DNA of 64,000 nucleotides from RGIG5579 sp045531235 (GTDB lineage: Bacteria > Bacillota > Clostridia > Oscillospirales > SIG627): the NCBI GenBank assembly GCA_045531235.1, contig JAZSDQ010000098.1, forward strand, positions 1 to 64,000, read 5' to 3'. The notes beneath the pieces were generated by a model. The model was given only the letters and a program-made list of their open reading frames with translations. It was not told where the DNA came from and searched no databases. Positions 7,877-16,829 of the stretch are shown in pieces; positions within the stretch are counted from its first letter, which is position 1; each line of letters starts with the position of its first letter. Position numbers and translations under genes: made by a program.

Positions 7877-8473
7877 TTACAGTTTTTTCAGGAGTGCCTG
7901 TAGCGCTTTTGCTCTGTGGCTGATCTTGTTTTTTTCCTCGGCAGTAATCTCCGCTGCAGTCTTATTGTATTCCTCAAGGAAGAAATAAGGATCGTAACCA
8001 AAGCCACCGTTTCCGCGAGGCTCATCAATGATCGTGCCTTCCAGATAACCTTCCGCAAAGAGAGCGTTTCCCTCTCGCTTTCCGTCATTTACGGTATCGG
8101 GATACACAAGAGCAACGGCACAAGTATAATGTGCCCGTCTGTTTTCCGCGCCTTGGAGATTTTTGATAAGCAAACGGTTATTCGCCTCATCATCTCCGTG
8201 ACGGCCGCAGTATCTTGCAGAGTAAATGCCCGGTTCACCGCCAAGAGCTTCTACGCAAATACCGCTGTCATCGGCAAGGGCGGCGCAGCCTGAGATCTGA
8301 GCGATCTCGTATGCTTTCTTATAAGCATTTTCCATAAAGGTCTTGCCGTCTTCCACGGTTTCGTGGTCAATACCCGCTTCTTTCATGGAAAGGATCTCGT
8401 CAAATTTTCCGCCCAGAATGGCGCGGATCTCACGGAGTTTTCCCTCGTTTCCCGAAGCAATGATCAGTTTCAT
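7877..8473 (-). CDS. rdgB: XTP/dITP diphosphatase (RdgB/HAM1 family)
   Basis: 198 residues, the usual size for the family. The N-terminal MKLIIASGNEGKLREI, LADDSGICVEALGG, PGIYSARYCG, GFGYDPYF and C-terminal SHRAKAL motifs are the conserved Ham1 signature for nucleotide binding and metal-dependent pyrophosphate release. The enzyme hydrolyses ITP, dITP and XTP to the monophosphates, removing deaminated purines from the nucleotide pool. The ATG lies one base after the glyA stop, so it is translationally coupled to glyA. Confidence 0.95.
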   Translation of the reverse strand: MKLIIASGNEGKLREIRAILGGKFDEILSMKEAGIDHETVEDGKTFMENAYKKAYEIAQISGCAALADDSGICVEALGGEPGIYSARYCGRHGDDEANNRLLIKNLQGAENRRAHYTCAVALVYPDTVNDGKREGNALFAEGYLEGTIIDEPRGNGGFGYDPYFFLEEYNKTAAEITAEEKNKISHRAKALQALLKKL

Positions 8474-8474
8474 T

Positions 8475-9716
8475 TCAGTCCTCGTAAATGGGGAACTTTT
8501 CGCAGAGTTCTACAACCTCGCGGCTGACTCTTTCTTTGTTGCCTTCAAAATCAGCTGCAATATCACGGATCCAAAGTGCGATCTTCTCCATTTCTGCAGC
8601 GCCGAAGCCACGGGAGGTAACCGCAGGGGTGCCAAGACGCATACCGCTGGTAACAAAGGGGCTTTCGGGATCGTCGGGAATGGCATTCTTGTTTACGGTA
8701 ATATGTACGGCGTCAAGTCTTGCCTGCATTTCCTTACCGGTAACCTTGAAATTGCGAAGGTCAATAAGCATCAGGTGGTTATCGGTACCGCCGGATACTA
8801 CGCGGAAGCCTGCTTTTTCCATTGCTTTGGCAAGAGCAGCCGCATTTTCAACGATCTTCTTCTGGTATTCGGTAAACTCAGGCTTCATAGCCTCGGCAAA
8901 GGATACTGCCTTTGCGGCAATGATGTGCTCCAGAGGACCGCCCTGGAGTCCGGGGAACACTGCTTTATCAATGATCTTTCCAAGCTCTTCCTTGCAAAGG
9001 ATCAAGCCGCCGCGGGGACTGCGGAGAGTTTTGTGAGTGGTCGTAGTAACAACATCAGCATAAGGAACGGGAGAGGGATGAAGACCTGCCGCAACCAGAC
9101 CTGCAATGTGAGCCATATCTACCATATAGTAAGCGCCCACTTCTTTTGCGATCTCGCCGATCTTTTTAAAGTCAATGGTACGGGAATATGCGCTTGCGCC
9201 TGCAATGATCATCTTCGGCTTGCACTCCAGAGCTACTTCTCTGATGTGATCGTAGTCCAGAACCTCGGTCTTTTCATCCACACCGTAGGAAACGATGTTG
9301 TAATGCTTACCGGAAATATTGGCAGGAGAGCCGTGGGAAAGATGTCCACCGTGAGCAAGTGAAAGACCCATCACCGTATCACCGGGCTGAACAAGAGCAA
9401 GAAATACGGCAAGGTTTGCGGAAGCACCACAGTGAGGCTGAACGTTGGCGTGTTCTGCACCGAAAAGCTTCTTTGCGCGTTCAATGGCAAGCGTTTCCAC
9501 TTCATCGATATGCTCGCAACCGCCATAATAGCGCTTACCGGGATAACCCTCGGCATATTTATTGGTCAAAACCGTTCCTGCTGCCAGAAGCACCGCTTTG
9601 GAAACAATGTTCTCGGAAGCAATGAGCTCAATATTGTGTCTTTGACGAAGAAGCTCACGGTCACAAGCCGCAAATACTTCAGGGTCATACTGTTTCAGTT
9701 CATCAAAAAAATTCAT
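8475..9716 (-). CDS. glyA: Serine hydroxymethyltransferase
   Basis: 413 residues. PLP enzyme that interconverts serine plus tetrahydrofolate with glycine plus 5,10-methylene-THF. Visible landmarks are NIELIASENIVS, NKYAEGYPGKRYYGGCE, PHCGASAN, the PLP lysine motif VVTTTTHKTLRSPRGG, and GLQGGP. The start at 9716 (MNFFDELK) matches family N-termini; upstream codons to 9782 are leader. It is followed at one base by rdgB. Confidence 0.97.
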   Translation of the reverse strand: MNFFDELKQYDPEVFAACDRELLRQRHNIELIASENIVSKAVLLAAGTVLTNKYAEGYPGKRYYGGCEHIDEVETLAIERAKKLFGAEHANVQPHCGASANLAVFLALVQPGDTVMGLSLAHGGHLSHGSPANISGKHYNIVSYGVDEKTEVLDYDHIREVALECKPKMIIAGASAYSRTIDFKKIGEIAKEVGAYYMVDMAHIAGLVAAGLHPSPVPYADVVTTTTHKTLRSPRGGLILCKEELGKIIDKAVFPGLQGGPLEHIIAAKAVSFAEAMKPEFTEYQKKIVENAAALAKAMEKAGFRVVSGGTDNHLMLIDLRNFKVTGKEMQARLDAVHITVNKNAIPDDPESPFVTSGMRLGTPAVTSRGFGAAEMEKIALWIRDIAADFEGNKERVSREVVELCEKFPIYED

Positions 9717-9772
9717 TTTCTTTCCCTTTCGTTTGTTTTGATCTTGAGGACATTTGTTTTTATAATAGGGAC

Positions 9773-9801
9773 ATTGTATCACTTTCGCCCGATTCTGTCA
9801 A
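9773..9801 (-). promoter_or_regulatory. Sigma-A promoter of glyA
   Basis: TTGACA, 17-bp spacer, TACAAT on the minus strand, with transcription expected about 50 bases before the glyA ATG. Confidence 0.75.
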
Positions 9802-9835
9802 TTTACGATTTGTAAAATATATAGAAATTTTCCCC

Positions 9836-10639
9836 TCATTTTATGGAAACTTCCACAAAACCCGTTTTTCTCATTTGCCACAAGGAGAAAAAGCCCATTT
9901 CCGAAAGCGCTTGGATGCTTTCTTCAAAATGGGTGGTCAGCGTATCCACGCTGTGAGAATCCCCGTTTAATACAAGTTTTGCTCCCTTTTTCTTCAGATG
10001 CTTCAAAATGAAATCGTCGGGATAAGGCGTTTTGCGATAGCCTCTGCCAATGGCGCCTGTATTTACTTCAATAAAGGGAACGTTCTGGAGAACCTCGTCT
10101 ACCGCCGCAAGGGCAAGCTTTTGATACTCTTCCCCTGCCCCGTCGAAAAGGCCGTATTTTTGAATAAGATCAAAATGCCCTTGCACCTGAAACTCTCTTT
10201 TGCGACTATTTTCCACCACGGTATCAAAATAGCGCTTGGCAAGCTCCATAGGATCTCCCCGACCATGCTTGGAAATGAATTTCTGCTGACCTTCGGCAGA
10301 TGCATCCATGGGAAAATATTCATCTTTCACATAGATATAGTGTACGGAACCAATGGTGTATTCAAATTCATGGGAACAGGGTCTTGAAAAATAATCTTGC
10401 TCAATCCCGCAGAAAATTTCCAGCTTCCCTTCGTATTTTTCCTTTAATTCCCCTATTTCCTTGCGGTATCGGGGGTAATCCTCCTCCACGGCACTGTAAC
10501 CCGGATCAAAAGCCGTTTCACTGTGATCGGAAAAGCCCAGGGAAACAAAATCAAGGGCGATGGCTTTTTGCACCATTTCCTCAGCCGTATTCTTTCCGTC
10601 GGAAAAGGTGGTATGAGTGTGAATATTGGAATGACGCAT
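9836..10639 (-). CDS. hisK: PHP-family histidinol-phosphatase
   Basis: 267 residues. The N-terminal NIHTHTTFSDGKN is the PHP-domain HxH motif. GFSDHSE, GIEQDYF, the SVHY segment, QGHFDLI and LNGDSHSVD supply the remaining metal-binding residues. The family (HisJ/HisK) dephosphorylates L-histidinol phosphate in the penultimate step of histidine synthesis. No other his genes are in the window; the gene lies 8 bp behind an amidohydrolase and probably shares its transcript. Members of this family are often over-annotated, so a different phosphate ester is possible. Confidence 0.8.
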   Translation of the reverse strand: MRHSNIHTHTTFSDGKNTAEEMVQKAIALDFVSLGFSDHSETAFDPGYSAVEEDYPRYRKEIGELKEKYEGKLEIFCGIEQDYFSRPCSHEFEYTIGSVHYIYVKDEYFPMDASAEGQQKFISKHGRGDPMELAKRYFDTVVENSRKREFQVQGHFDLIQKYGLFDGAGEEYQKLALAAVDEVLQNVPFIEVNTGAIGRGYRKTPYPDDFILKHLKKKGAKLVLNGDSHSVDTLTTHFEESIQALSEMGFFSLWQMRKTGFVEVSIK

Positions 10640-10647
10640 ATTGCCTC

Positions 10648-11457
10648 CTATTCTTCCAGACGGAAAAGCCTTTTGGCGTTTTCCCCTAAGATCTTTCGGT
10701 TTGCTTCTTCTCCAAGCTCCAAAGAAAGAAAGGTATCAAGCTCACGGATAGGATTCCACATAGGATAATCCGAACCGAAGAGAACGCGGTCAAAACCCCA
10801 GCGGCAGATCAGATCCTTTGCTTTTTTGGGATCGTAAAAAGGGAAGGTGGAAGAGCAATCTACATAAAGATTCGGCTCGCCGCTCAATTTTTCACAAGCC
10901 TCCTCCCAGATGGACCAGCCGCCCAGATGGGCGCCGATGATGGTGAGAGAGGTATAGATCCTCAAAATCGGCAGGAGTCTGTTGGGGTTGGAATAATCGT
11001 AGCGGTGATCCCCGGTATGAATAAGAATGGGAACGCCACGCTTTTCACATTCCTCGTAAATGGTAAGACAGCGGTAATCGTCCAGCTTGAATGCCTGAAT
11101 GTCGGGATGCAGCTTTACTCCTTGCAGACCCATTTCCAGAAGATGCTCCAGATCTCCTTTGATATCCGTACTGTCGGGATGAAGGGTTCCAAAGCCGAAA
11201 AAGAGCTTCGGCTCTTCTTTTACCTCTTTGGCGATAAAATCGTTGATGCTGCGAACCTGATGAGGCGTCGTGGCAACGGAATGAACGAGAAAGCGGTCAA
11301 TTCTGCCATCTGCCAAAACTTCCTTCAGCCCTGCGGTAGTTCCGTTGCAGGCACCTTTGGTATTATAAAAATGATCCGTCCCCGCAACGGCGCGGGCGGC
11401 GATCTTTTCGGGATATATATGGCAGTGGGCATCGATAACTTCCATATTGCCGATCAT
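10648..11457 (-). CDS. Amidohydrolase-2 family metal-dependent hydrolase
   Basis: 269 residues forming a TIM-barrel amidohydrolase: DAHCHIYPE at the N-terminus (HxH), GVKLHPD, PILIHTGDH, IIGAHLGGW and LFGSDYPMWNP near the C-terminus (metal ligand Asp). I place the start at the ATG at 11457, 8 bases after GGAGG. A GTG nine bases further upstream overlaps that Shine-Dalgarno and is less likely. The substrate is unknown; relatives include decarboxylases and lactonases. A paralog with the same architecture lies at 62051-62887. hisK follows after 8 bp. Confidence 0.8.
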   Translation of the reverse strand: MIGNMEVIDAHCHIYPEKIAARAVAGTDHFYNTKGACNGTTAGLKEVLADGRIDRFLVHSVATTPHQVRSINDFIAKEVKEEPKLFFGFGTLHPDSTDIKGDLEHLLEMGLQGVKLHPDIQAFKLDDYRCLTIYEECEKRGVPILIHTGDHRYDYSNPNRLLPILRIYTSLTIIGAHLGGWSIWEEACEKLSGEPNLYVDCSSTFPFYDPKKAKDLICRWGFDRVLFGSDYPMWNPIRELDTFLSLELGEEANRKILGENAKRLFRLEE

Positions 11458-11487
11458 ACGCTTCACCTCCGTAAAGTAACAAACTTT

Positions 11488-11516
11488 ATTTTACACCCAA
11501 ACACCGTTCTTTTCAA
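11488..11516 (-). promoter_or_regulatory. Sigma-A promoter of amidohydrolase-hisK
   Basis: TTGAAA, 17-bp spacer, TAAAAT on the minus strand, about 30 bases upstream of the amidohydrolase start. Confidence 0.65.
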
Positions 11517-11546
11517 TAGAATCCCCCGAAAATTTAGGAAAAATCA

Positions 11547-11575
11547 TTGCGCCTGCTTTTCGTTTGTGATATAAT
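11547..11575 (+). promoter_or_regulatory. Probable promoter of the esterase-like gene
   Basis: TTGCGC, 17-bp spacer, TATAAT, 29 bases before the ATG at 11605. It diverges from the amidohydrolase promoter. Confidence 0.55.
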
Positions 11576-11604
11576 ACAGAAAATAACACGACCGAGGTAA
11601 CAGT

Positions 11605-12465
11605 ATGATTTTTGAAACCGTTCGCCTGCCCTACGGCGGCAAAGACAATGCCACGCTTACCGTATACAGCTATGAAATGCGGGAAAAGCCTGCCGTCAGA
11701 AAAAGACCGACCGTTCTCATTGCTCCCGGCGGCGGTTACGGAAACATTTCCGACCGTGAAAGCGAGATCGTAGCTCTCCGCTTTCTTTCCTGGGGATACA
11801 ATGCAGCGGTGATAAAATACAGCGTTGCCAAGGACGCCGTTTTCCCTCAGTCCCTTTGTGAAGCTGCACTTGCCATGGCATATTTAAAGGAAAATGCCGA
11901 ACGCTTTTACATTGATAAAACCAGAATCTATACCTGTGGCTTTTCCGCAGGCGCCCACCTGATGCTTTCCCTCGGTGTTTTTTGGGATAAAAAGTGGCTC
12001 TCCGATGCCATCGGCAAAGAAAACGAACTTCTCCGTCCCACGGCGCAGATCATCTGCTATCCCGTAGTTACAAGCGATCCCGAAGTCGGTCACGAAGGCT
12101 GTTACAAAAAGCTTTTAGGAGATGACACTTCCGAAGAAAAAAAGAATCTTCTCTCTTTGGAAAAGCAGGTAACGAAAAACACACCTCCCACCTTCCTGTG
12201 GACCACGCAAACCGATGCCACCGTGCCTTGCGAAAATTCCATTCTGCTTGCCGCTGCGCTCCAAAAGGAAAAGATCCCCATGGAATTTCATTTGTACGGC
12301 TGGGGCAGACACGGTCTTTCCGTAGCCGATATTACCACCCAGACTCGAAAGAATCTCTCTTTTGATTTTCTTGACAGCCACGTTCAGCCCCATGTTGCCA
12401 CCTGGCTTCCCCTTTGCAAGGAATGGCTGGAAGTAAAATTCGGCATTGAAACGAATGAAAAGTAA
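11605..12465 (+). CDS. Alpha/beta hydrolase, acetylxylan-esterase-like
   Basis: 286 residues. The oxyanion-hole motif PGGGYGNIS (about 43-51) and nucleophile elbow GFSAGAH (about 113-119) are those of the BD-FAE/acetyl-esterase group. The catalytic Asp is probably in TQTDATVP and the His in WGRHGLS. The elbow reads SAGA rather than the commoner SAGG. Relatives deacetylate xylan or xylo-oligosaccharides, but no signal peptide is present, so it would act in the cytoplasm on imported oligosaccharides (inference). The gene stands alone with its own promoter and terminator. The ATG follows a modest GAGGTAA ribosome binding site. Confidence 0.78.
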   Translation: MIFETVRLPYGGKDNATLTVYSYEMREKPAVRKRPTVLIAPGGGYGNISDRESEIVALRFLSWGYNAAVIKYSVAKDAVFPQSLCEAALAMAYLKENAERFYIDKTRIYTCGFSAGAHLMLSLGVFWDKKWLSDAIGKENELLRPTAQIICYPVVTSDPEVGHEGCYKKLLGDDTSEEKKNLLSLEKQVTKNTPPTFLWTTQTDATVPCENSILLAAALQKEKIPMEFHLYGWGRHGLSVADITTQTRKNLSFDFLDSHVQPHVATWLPLCKEWLEVKFGIETNEK

Positions 12466-12471
12466 AAATTT

Positions 12472-12501
12472 ATACCCGTAGTCTTATCTACGGGTATTTT
12501 T
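12472..12501 (+). terminator. Intrinsic terminator of the esterase-like gene
   Basis: Ten-bp stem ATACCCGTAG/CTACGGGTAT with a six-base loop and trailing T run. Confidence 0.85.
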
Positions 12502-12638
12502 ATGTAATACTGATTTATGATATAATAAACACAGGAAGAAACATTTTTTCAAATCAACACATTTTCTGTTCCGTGTTGTTCAAGAAAGCTCCTTGAAAAC
12601 GTAAAATATAATCACAAAATCAAAAGGAGGTTCTTGAA

Positions 12639-12980
12639 ATGAACACAGATAAAATTTTAGCAGAATCCATCGCAAAGGATTACGCCCCCAAAGAGGACTC
12701 AAAAATTGTTGCTTTGAAAAAGTTGGACCGTCGCGCAAAGCTCCCTGCCACAATTTTCACTTACACTTGGGGTATTGTATTTGCCCTTGTTTTCGGCACG
12801 GGAATGTCCCTGGCTATGCAAGTGATCGGAAACAGTATGATCCTTGGTATCGTTGTAGGCGTGATCGGCATGATTGGTTGCGGAGTAAACTATCCCATTT
12901 ACAAGAAATTACTTGAGAAGGGCAAGGCAAAATACGCTTATGAAATCGTTGAGCTCGCCCGTGAAATCGCAGACAAATAA
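12639..12980 (+). CDS. Small two-helix membrane protein of unknown function
   Basis: 113 residues. Two hydrophobic segments are visible, about 38-62 and 66-86, with charged termini (KKLDRRAK before the first helix; a KKLLEKGKAKYAYEIVELARE helix at the end). The AGGAGG ribosome binding site is strong. A leader of about 100 bases follows a TATAAT at 12521-12526. A TetR-family gene starts 24 bp downstream and a second membrane protein follows, so the three probably form one unit in which the regulator controls the membrane proteins. I do not recognise the family. Confidence 0.72.
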   Translation: MNTDKILAESIAKDYAPKEDSKIVALKKLDRRAKLPATIFTYTWGIVFALVFGTGMSLAMQVIGNSMILGIVVGVIGMIGCGVNYPIYKKLLEKGKAKYAYEIVELAREIADK

Positions 12981-13004
12981 TCAAACCTTTGAGGGAGCGG
13001 TAAT

Positions 13005-13601
13005 ATGAATAAATCCGAAAGCAAATATTTTAATACTGCCACGAAAATAGACCTTGCTCTGATTTCTTTACTGAAAAAGAAACCGCTGGAATATATTACC
13101 GTCAGTGAAATTTGCAAAACGGCAGGTGTGAATCGCTCCACCTTTTACTTGCACTATGAAACCGTCGGAGATCTGCTAAATGAAACGGCGCGGTACTTGC
13201 TGGACGATTTTCTGGCATATTTTGCCGCCGACACGCAATCTGTTGCGCTGCATCTTTCCAACTGCGAGCTTGATGAATTGCTGTTTATCTGCGATAAGTA
13301 CCTGACGCCGTATTTCAGCTATATCAAAGACCACAAGGAAGTATTTAAGGTGGCGCTGGAACAAAACAAAATCCTTGGCTTTGAAAATGTTTACAAACGA
13401 ATGTTTGAAAAGATCTTCGATCCGATTCTGGAGAGATTTCACTATCCAACAGATATCAGGGAATACGTGATGATGTACTATCTGAACGGTATCAACGCCA
13501 TCACTCTGGAATGGCTGAAAAACGGCTGTGACAAATCCACCGCTGAAATATCCAAAATCATTACCATCTGCGTTTACGGGAAGGACAATATCCATGGATA
13601 G
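13005..13601 (+). CDS. TetR/AcrR-family transcriptional regulator
   Basis: 198 residues. The N-terminal helix-turn-helix (about 10-60) is typical: ALISLLKKKPLEYITVSEIC, then AGVNRSTFYLHYETVGDLL. The C-terminal ligand-binding half resembles the TetR_C group found in DhaS-like regulators (YFSYIKDHKEVFKVAL). The 3' end overlaps the following membrane-protein gene by 8 bp, so the two are coupled. A local target is likely, given the flanking small membrane-protein genes, but no clear operator palindrome was found upstream. Confidence 0.88.
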   Translation: MNKSESKYFNTATKIDLALISLLKKKPLEYITVSEICKTAGVNRSTFYLHYETVGDLLNETARYLLDDFLAYFAADTQSVALHLSNCELDELLFICDKYLTPYFSYIKDHKEVFKVALEQNKILGFENVYKRMFEKIFDPILERFHYPTDIREYVMMYYLNGINAITLEWLKNGCDKSTAEISKIITICVYGKDNIHG

Positions 13602-14163
13602 GACGCGAAAGCTTGCGCTTTTCAGCTTGCTATTCAATACGGTGTACAGTGCCTATCACATTATTTTCGGCATAACAACACGCTCGTGGTGGCTGTTTAC
13701 CATCGGTATTTACTATACGATTCTGAGCATAGTTCGCTTTGTTGTTCTCAGAGGAAAACGTAGGAAACGCTCTGCAGTTCGCTTTACGGGAATTATGCTG
13801 ATGATGCTGTCTGTATCCCTCGTAGGAACGGTCATCCTTGCTTTTGTAAAAGACAGAGGCAGAGTTTTTCCTTTGGTGGTAATGCTTGCCATCGCAGTAT
13901 ATGCCTTTACAAAAATTACCCTTGCAACCGTAAAATGGTTTAAGTCGCGAAAAAGCAAATCGGTAAATGTGATAGCATTAAGAAACATCTCCTTTGCCGA
14001 TGCCTTTGTATCTATATTTTCTTTGCAAAGGTCTATGCTCGTATCCTTTGAGGGAATGTCGGAATTGGAAATCCGCATAATGAACGTTGCAACCGGTTCT
14101 GCGGTCTGTATCATTGTTTTTCTGTTGGGATACCATCTGATAAAGCAAAACAGATCCACATAA
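13594..14163 (+). CDS. Membrane protein of unknown function
   Basis: 189 residues from the ATG at 13594, preceded by GGGAAGGA about 8 bases upstream and overlapping the tetR stop by 8 bp. About five hydrophobic segments are visible (roughly 7-25, 30-50, 66-86, 91-110 and 165-183), with a basic loop RGKRRKR between the second and third. No family recognised. Coupling to a TetR regulator suggests a regulated integral membrane protein, possibly transport or stress related; this is inference. Confidence 0.75.
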   Translation: MDRTRKLALFSLLFNTVYSAYHIIFGITTRSWWLFTIGIYYTILSIVRFVVLRGKRRKRSAVRFTGIMLMMLSVSLVGTVILAFVKDRGRVFPLVVMLAIAVYAFTKITLATVKWFKSRKSKSVNVIALRNISFADAFVSIFSLQRSMLVSFEGMSELEIRIMNVATGSAVCIIVFLLGYHLIKQNRST

Positions 14164-14198
14164 AAAAAGATGCACGAAAAATTCGTGCATCTTTTTTT
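14162..14198. terminator. Bidirectional intrinsic terminator
   Basis: Ten-bp stem GATGCACGAA/TTCGTGCATC with an AAA loop, flanked by A and T runs, between the TetR unit (+) and lysA (-). Confidence 0.9.
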
Positions 14199-15495
14199 AC
14201 AGATCACAGCGGATGAGATCCTCAAGGCTCTCTCCGCGAACCGCCAAGCGGTCATTGCCGTCTTTCAGCATAACCACGGGAAGGCGCTGAATACGGTTGT
14301 AGTTTGACGCCATAGAGTAATTGTAGGCACCTGTGGTGAGAACAGCGAGAAGATCCCCTCTCTCGACCGAACAAGGGAGAAGGATGTTCTCCTGAATAAT
14401 ATCGCCGCTTTCACAGCATCTACCCACGACGGAGCAGGCAAAATCTGCCTTTTCATTCATTTTCTCAGGCAGACATACGGTATATTCCGAGCCGTAAAGA
14501 GCAAAGCGGGGATTATCGGACATACCACCGTTGACGGATACGTAGTTCTTATATCCGGGAATCTTCTTTACCGTGCCTACGGTATAAAGGGTAAGTCCTG
14601 CATCGGCTACGATGCTTCTCCCCGGCTCCATAAGAATACGGGGAACCCGGATTCCAAGGGATTGGGAAATACGGCTTACCGTTTCCCCTACCTGCAGAAG
14701 GCACGCTTCCAGATCCAAGATAGGATCCTTTTCGGTGTAAGGAACGCCCCAGCCGCCGCCGAGATCCAATTCTTTGGCGAGGAAGGAGGTTTCCTCTTTT
14801 ACATCCCTAATAAATCCCAGCATAATTTCCGCGGAACGGAGGAAGGTATCGGCATCAAAGACCTGACTGCCCACGTGGCAATGAAAGCCCATCAGACAGA
14901 TGTTTTCACAGGCAAGGGCAAATTTTGTGATCTCCATTGCCTGCCCCGTTTCAATGGCAGAGCCGAACTTGGAATCCACCTTGCCGGTGGCAACCGCTTC
15001 ATAGGTATGAGGATCAATGCCGGGAGTGATGCGGAGCAGGATCTTCTGCTTTACACCAAGCTCTCCTGCAATGCGATTGATCGCCTCCACTTCTTCCCGA
15101 TTATCACTGACAAAATAGCCAACACCTGAGCGAATGGCAAAGAAAATATCCTCGTCTGTTTTATTGTTTCCGTGAAAATGGGCTTCGGCAAGGTCATATC
15201 CTGCGCTTTTGGCAGTGTAGATCTCGCCGGGAGAAACTACGTCGATTCCCATTTTCTCATCTTTCATGATCCGATACATTTCGCGGAAAGAGCACGCCTT
15301 GCTGGCATAAAGCACGGAATAATTATCACCGAAAGCTTTTGCCATTGCTCTGTGATACAGGCGGCACATTTCGCGAATACGGTCTTCGTCCATAACGTAG
15401 AGAGCATTTCCGTATTTTTCACGAATTTCTCCCAGATCCCGACCTGCAAAAAGCAGTCTTCCGTCGGGAGTGATGGACAAGTTTTTACAAAGCAT
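14197..15495 (-). CDS. lysA: Diaminopimelate decarboxylase
   Basis: 432 residues. PLP enzyme converting meso-diaminopimelate to L-lysine plus CO2, last step of the lysine pathway. The fold-III barrel shows the PLP lysine in VLYASKACS, HGNNKTDEDI, GFHCHVGSQ, DLGGGWGVPY, EPGRSIVADAG, and the active-site Cys motif GRCCESGD. The start at 15495 (MLCKNLSITPDG) follows the lysC stop by 4 bases; the longer frame would run back into lysC. Last gene of the riboswitch-controlled dapA-lysC-lysA operon. Confidence 0.96.
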   Translation of the reverse strand: MLCKNLSITPDGRLLFAGRDLGEIREKYGNALYVMDEDRIREMCRLYHRAMAKAFGDNYSVLYASKACSFREMYRIMKDEKMGIDVVSPGEIYTAKSAGYDLAEAHFHGNNKTDEDIFFAIRSGVGYFVSDNREEVEAINRIAGELGVKQKILLRITPGIDPHTYEAVATGKVDSKFGSAIETGQAMEITKFALACENICLMGFHCHVGSQVFDADTFLRSAEIMLGFIRDVKEETSFLAKELDLGGGWGVPYTEKDPILDLEACLLQVGETVSRISQSLGIRVPRILMEPGRSIVADAGLTLYTVGTVKKIPGYKNYVSVNGGMSDNPRFALYGSEYTVCLPEKMNEKADFACSVVGRCCESGDIIQENILLPCSVERGDLLAVLTTGAYNYSMASNYNRIQRLPVVMLKDGNDRLAVRGESLEDLIRCDL

Positions 15496-15499
15496 AGTT

Positions 15500-16813
15500 T
15501 TACCTTTCCGGAACAAATTCTGAATAAATGGCCTGAATGGCTTTTTCGTAATCCTTTTCCTCCAGCGCAACGATAATGTTCAGTTCACTGGAGCCTTGGT
15601 CAATCATACGGATATTGATCTTCTCTCTTGCAAGAGCCGTAAAAAGACGGGCGGCAGTACCGGGAGAATTGATCATACCGCGGCCTACGACGGCGATGAG
15701 GCAAAGATCCTCTACCAGGTGGATACGGTCTGCCTGTACGGCAAGCTGAAGATCCTGAATGATCTCATTTTCTCTGCCCTGGATCTCATCGCGACCGAGA
15801 ACTACAGTCAAAGTATCAATGCCGCTGGGAAGATGCTCAAAGCTGATCTTCTTTTTCTCCAGCACCTCAAGAACGCGTCTGCCGAAGCCGAGCTCACTAT
15901 TCATTTTTCCTTTTTCAATATAAATGGCAGCAAAGCCCTTTTTGCCTGCAAGACCGGTAACGATGCTCTTGGATTTTTCCGCTTCCTGCACGATCATGGT
16001 GCCTGCATCTTCAGGAGCATTGGTATTGCGGATATTGATGGGGATACCTTCCTTGCGAACGGGGAAGATGGCATCCTCGTGAAGAACGGAGGCTCCCATA
16101 TAAGAAAGCTCTCTTAATTCTCTGTAGGTCACACACTCAATAGGCTTGGGGTTCTTTACCAGGCGGGGATCTGCCATGAGAAGACCGGAAACATCGGTCC
16201 AGTTTTCATAAAGATCTGCCTTGGCAGCGCGGGCAACGAGAGAACCCGTGACATCAGAGCCACCGCGGGAGAAGGTCAGGATCTCCCCCTGTTCCGTTGC
16301 GCCGTAAAAGCCGGGGAATACACCGCGGGTATTCTTTTTCAGAAGAGAAGCTAAAGCCACATTGGTCTGTTCTTCCAAAAGCTTTCCGTCTTCGCCGAAA
16401 AGAATTCCATTCGCTGCTTCCACAAAGGGGAAATCAAGATAGGCTGCCAGAATACGGGAGTTAAAATGCTCACCGCGGGAAGCGATATACGCTTCACTGG
16501 CGCCGTTTTTAATGTTTTCATAGAAAAGATCAAAATCTTTTTCCAAAGAAAAATCAATTCCGAGATCGCGAATGATCTCATCAAAGCGCTCACGGATCTT
16601 CCCGAAGGGCTCGTCAAAATTCTCATTCCGACTTGCAAGCTTGTAGCAAGAAAGAAGAAGGTCCGTTACCTTAATATCGTCGCTGAAGCGTTTGCCCGGC
16701 GCAGAAGCTACCACGTAGCGGCGGCTCTTATCTGCACGGACGATTTCCGCAACTTTTTCAAACTGCTTGGCGGATGCAAGACTGGTACCGCCGAATTTAA
16801 TAACTTTTAACAT
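15500..16813 (-). CDS. lysC: Aspartate kinase
   Basis: 437 residues. The N-terminal VIKFGGTSLASA is the aspartokinase signature; SRGEHFNSRILA and SRGGSDVTGSLVA follow. The last 130 residues hold two ACT domains (IVTGLAGKKGFAAIYIEKG and the repeat near VVGRGMINSPG), the site of feedback inhibition. It phosphorylates aspartate at the start of the lysine/threonine/methionine pathway. Placement between dapA and lysA under a lysine riboswitch marks it as the lysine-dedicated isozyme. The homoserine branch genes are not in view. Confidence 0.96.
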   Translation of the reverse strand: MLKVIKFGGTSLASAKQFEKVAEIVRADKSRRYVVASAPGKRFSDDIKVTDLLLSCYKLASRNENFDEPFGKIRERFDEIIRDLGIDFSLEKDFDLFYENIKNGASEAYIASRGEHFNSRILAAYLDFPFVEAANGILFGEDGKLLEEQTNVALASLLKKNTRGVFPGFYGATEQGEILTFSRGGSDVTGSLVARAAKADLYENWTDVSGLLMADPRLVKNPKPIECVTYRELRELSYMGASVLHEDAIFPVRKEGIPINIRNTNAPEDAGTMIVQEAEKSKSIVTGLAGKKGFAAIYIEKGKMNSELGFGRRVLEVLEKKKISFEHLPSGIDTLTVVLGRDEIQGRENEIIQDLQLAVQADRIHLVEDLCLIAVVGRGMINSPGTAARLFTALAREKINIRMIDQGSSELNIIVALEEKDYEKAIQAIYSEFVPER

Positions 16814-16829
16814 ACATACTCCTTGGAAC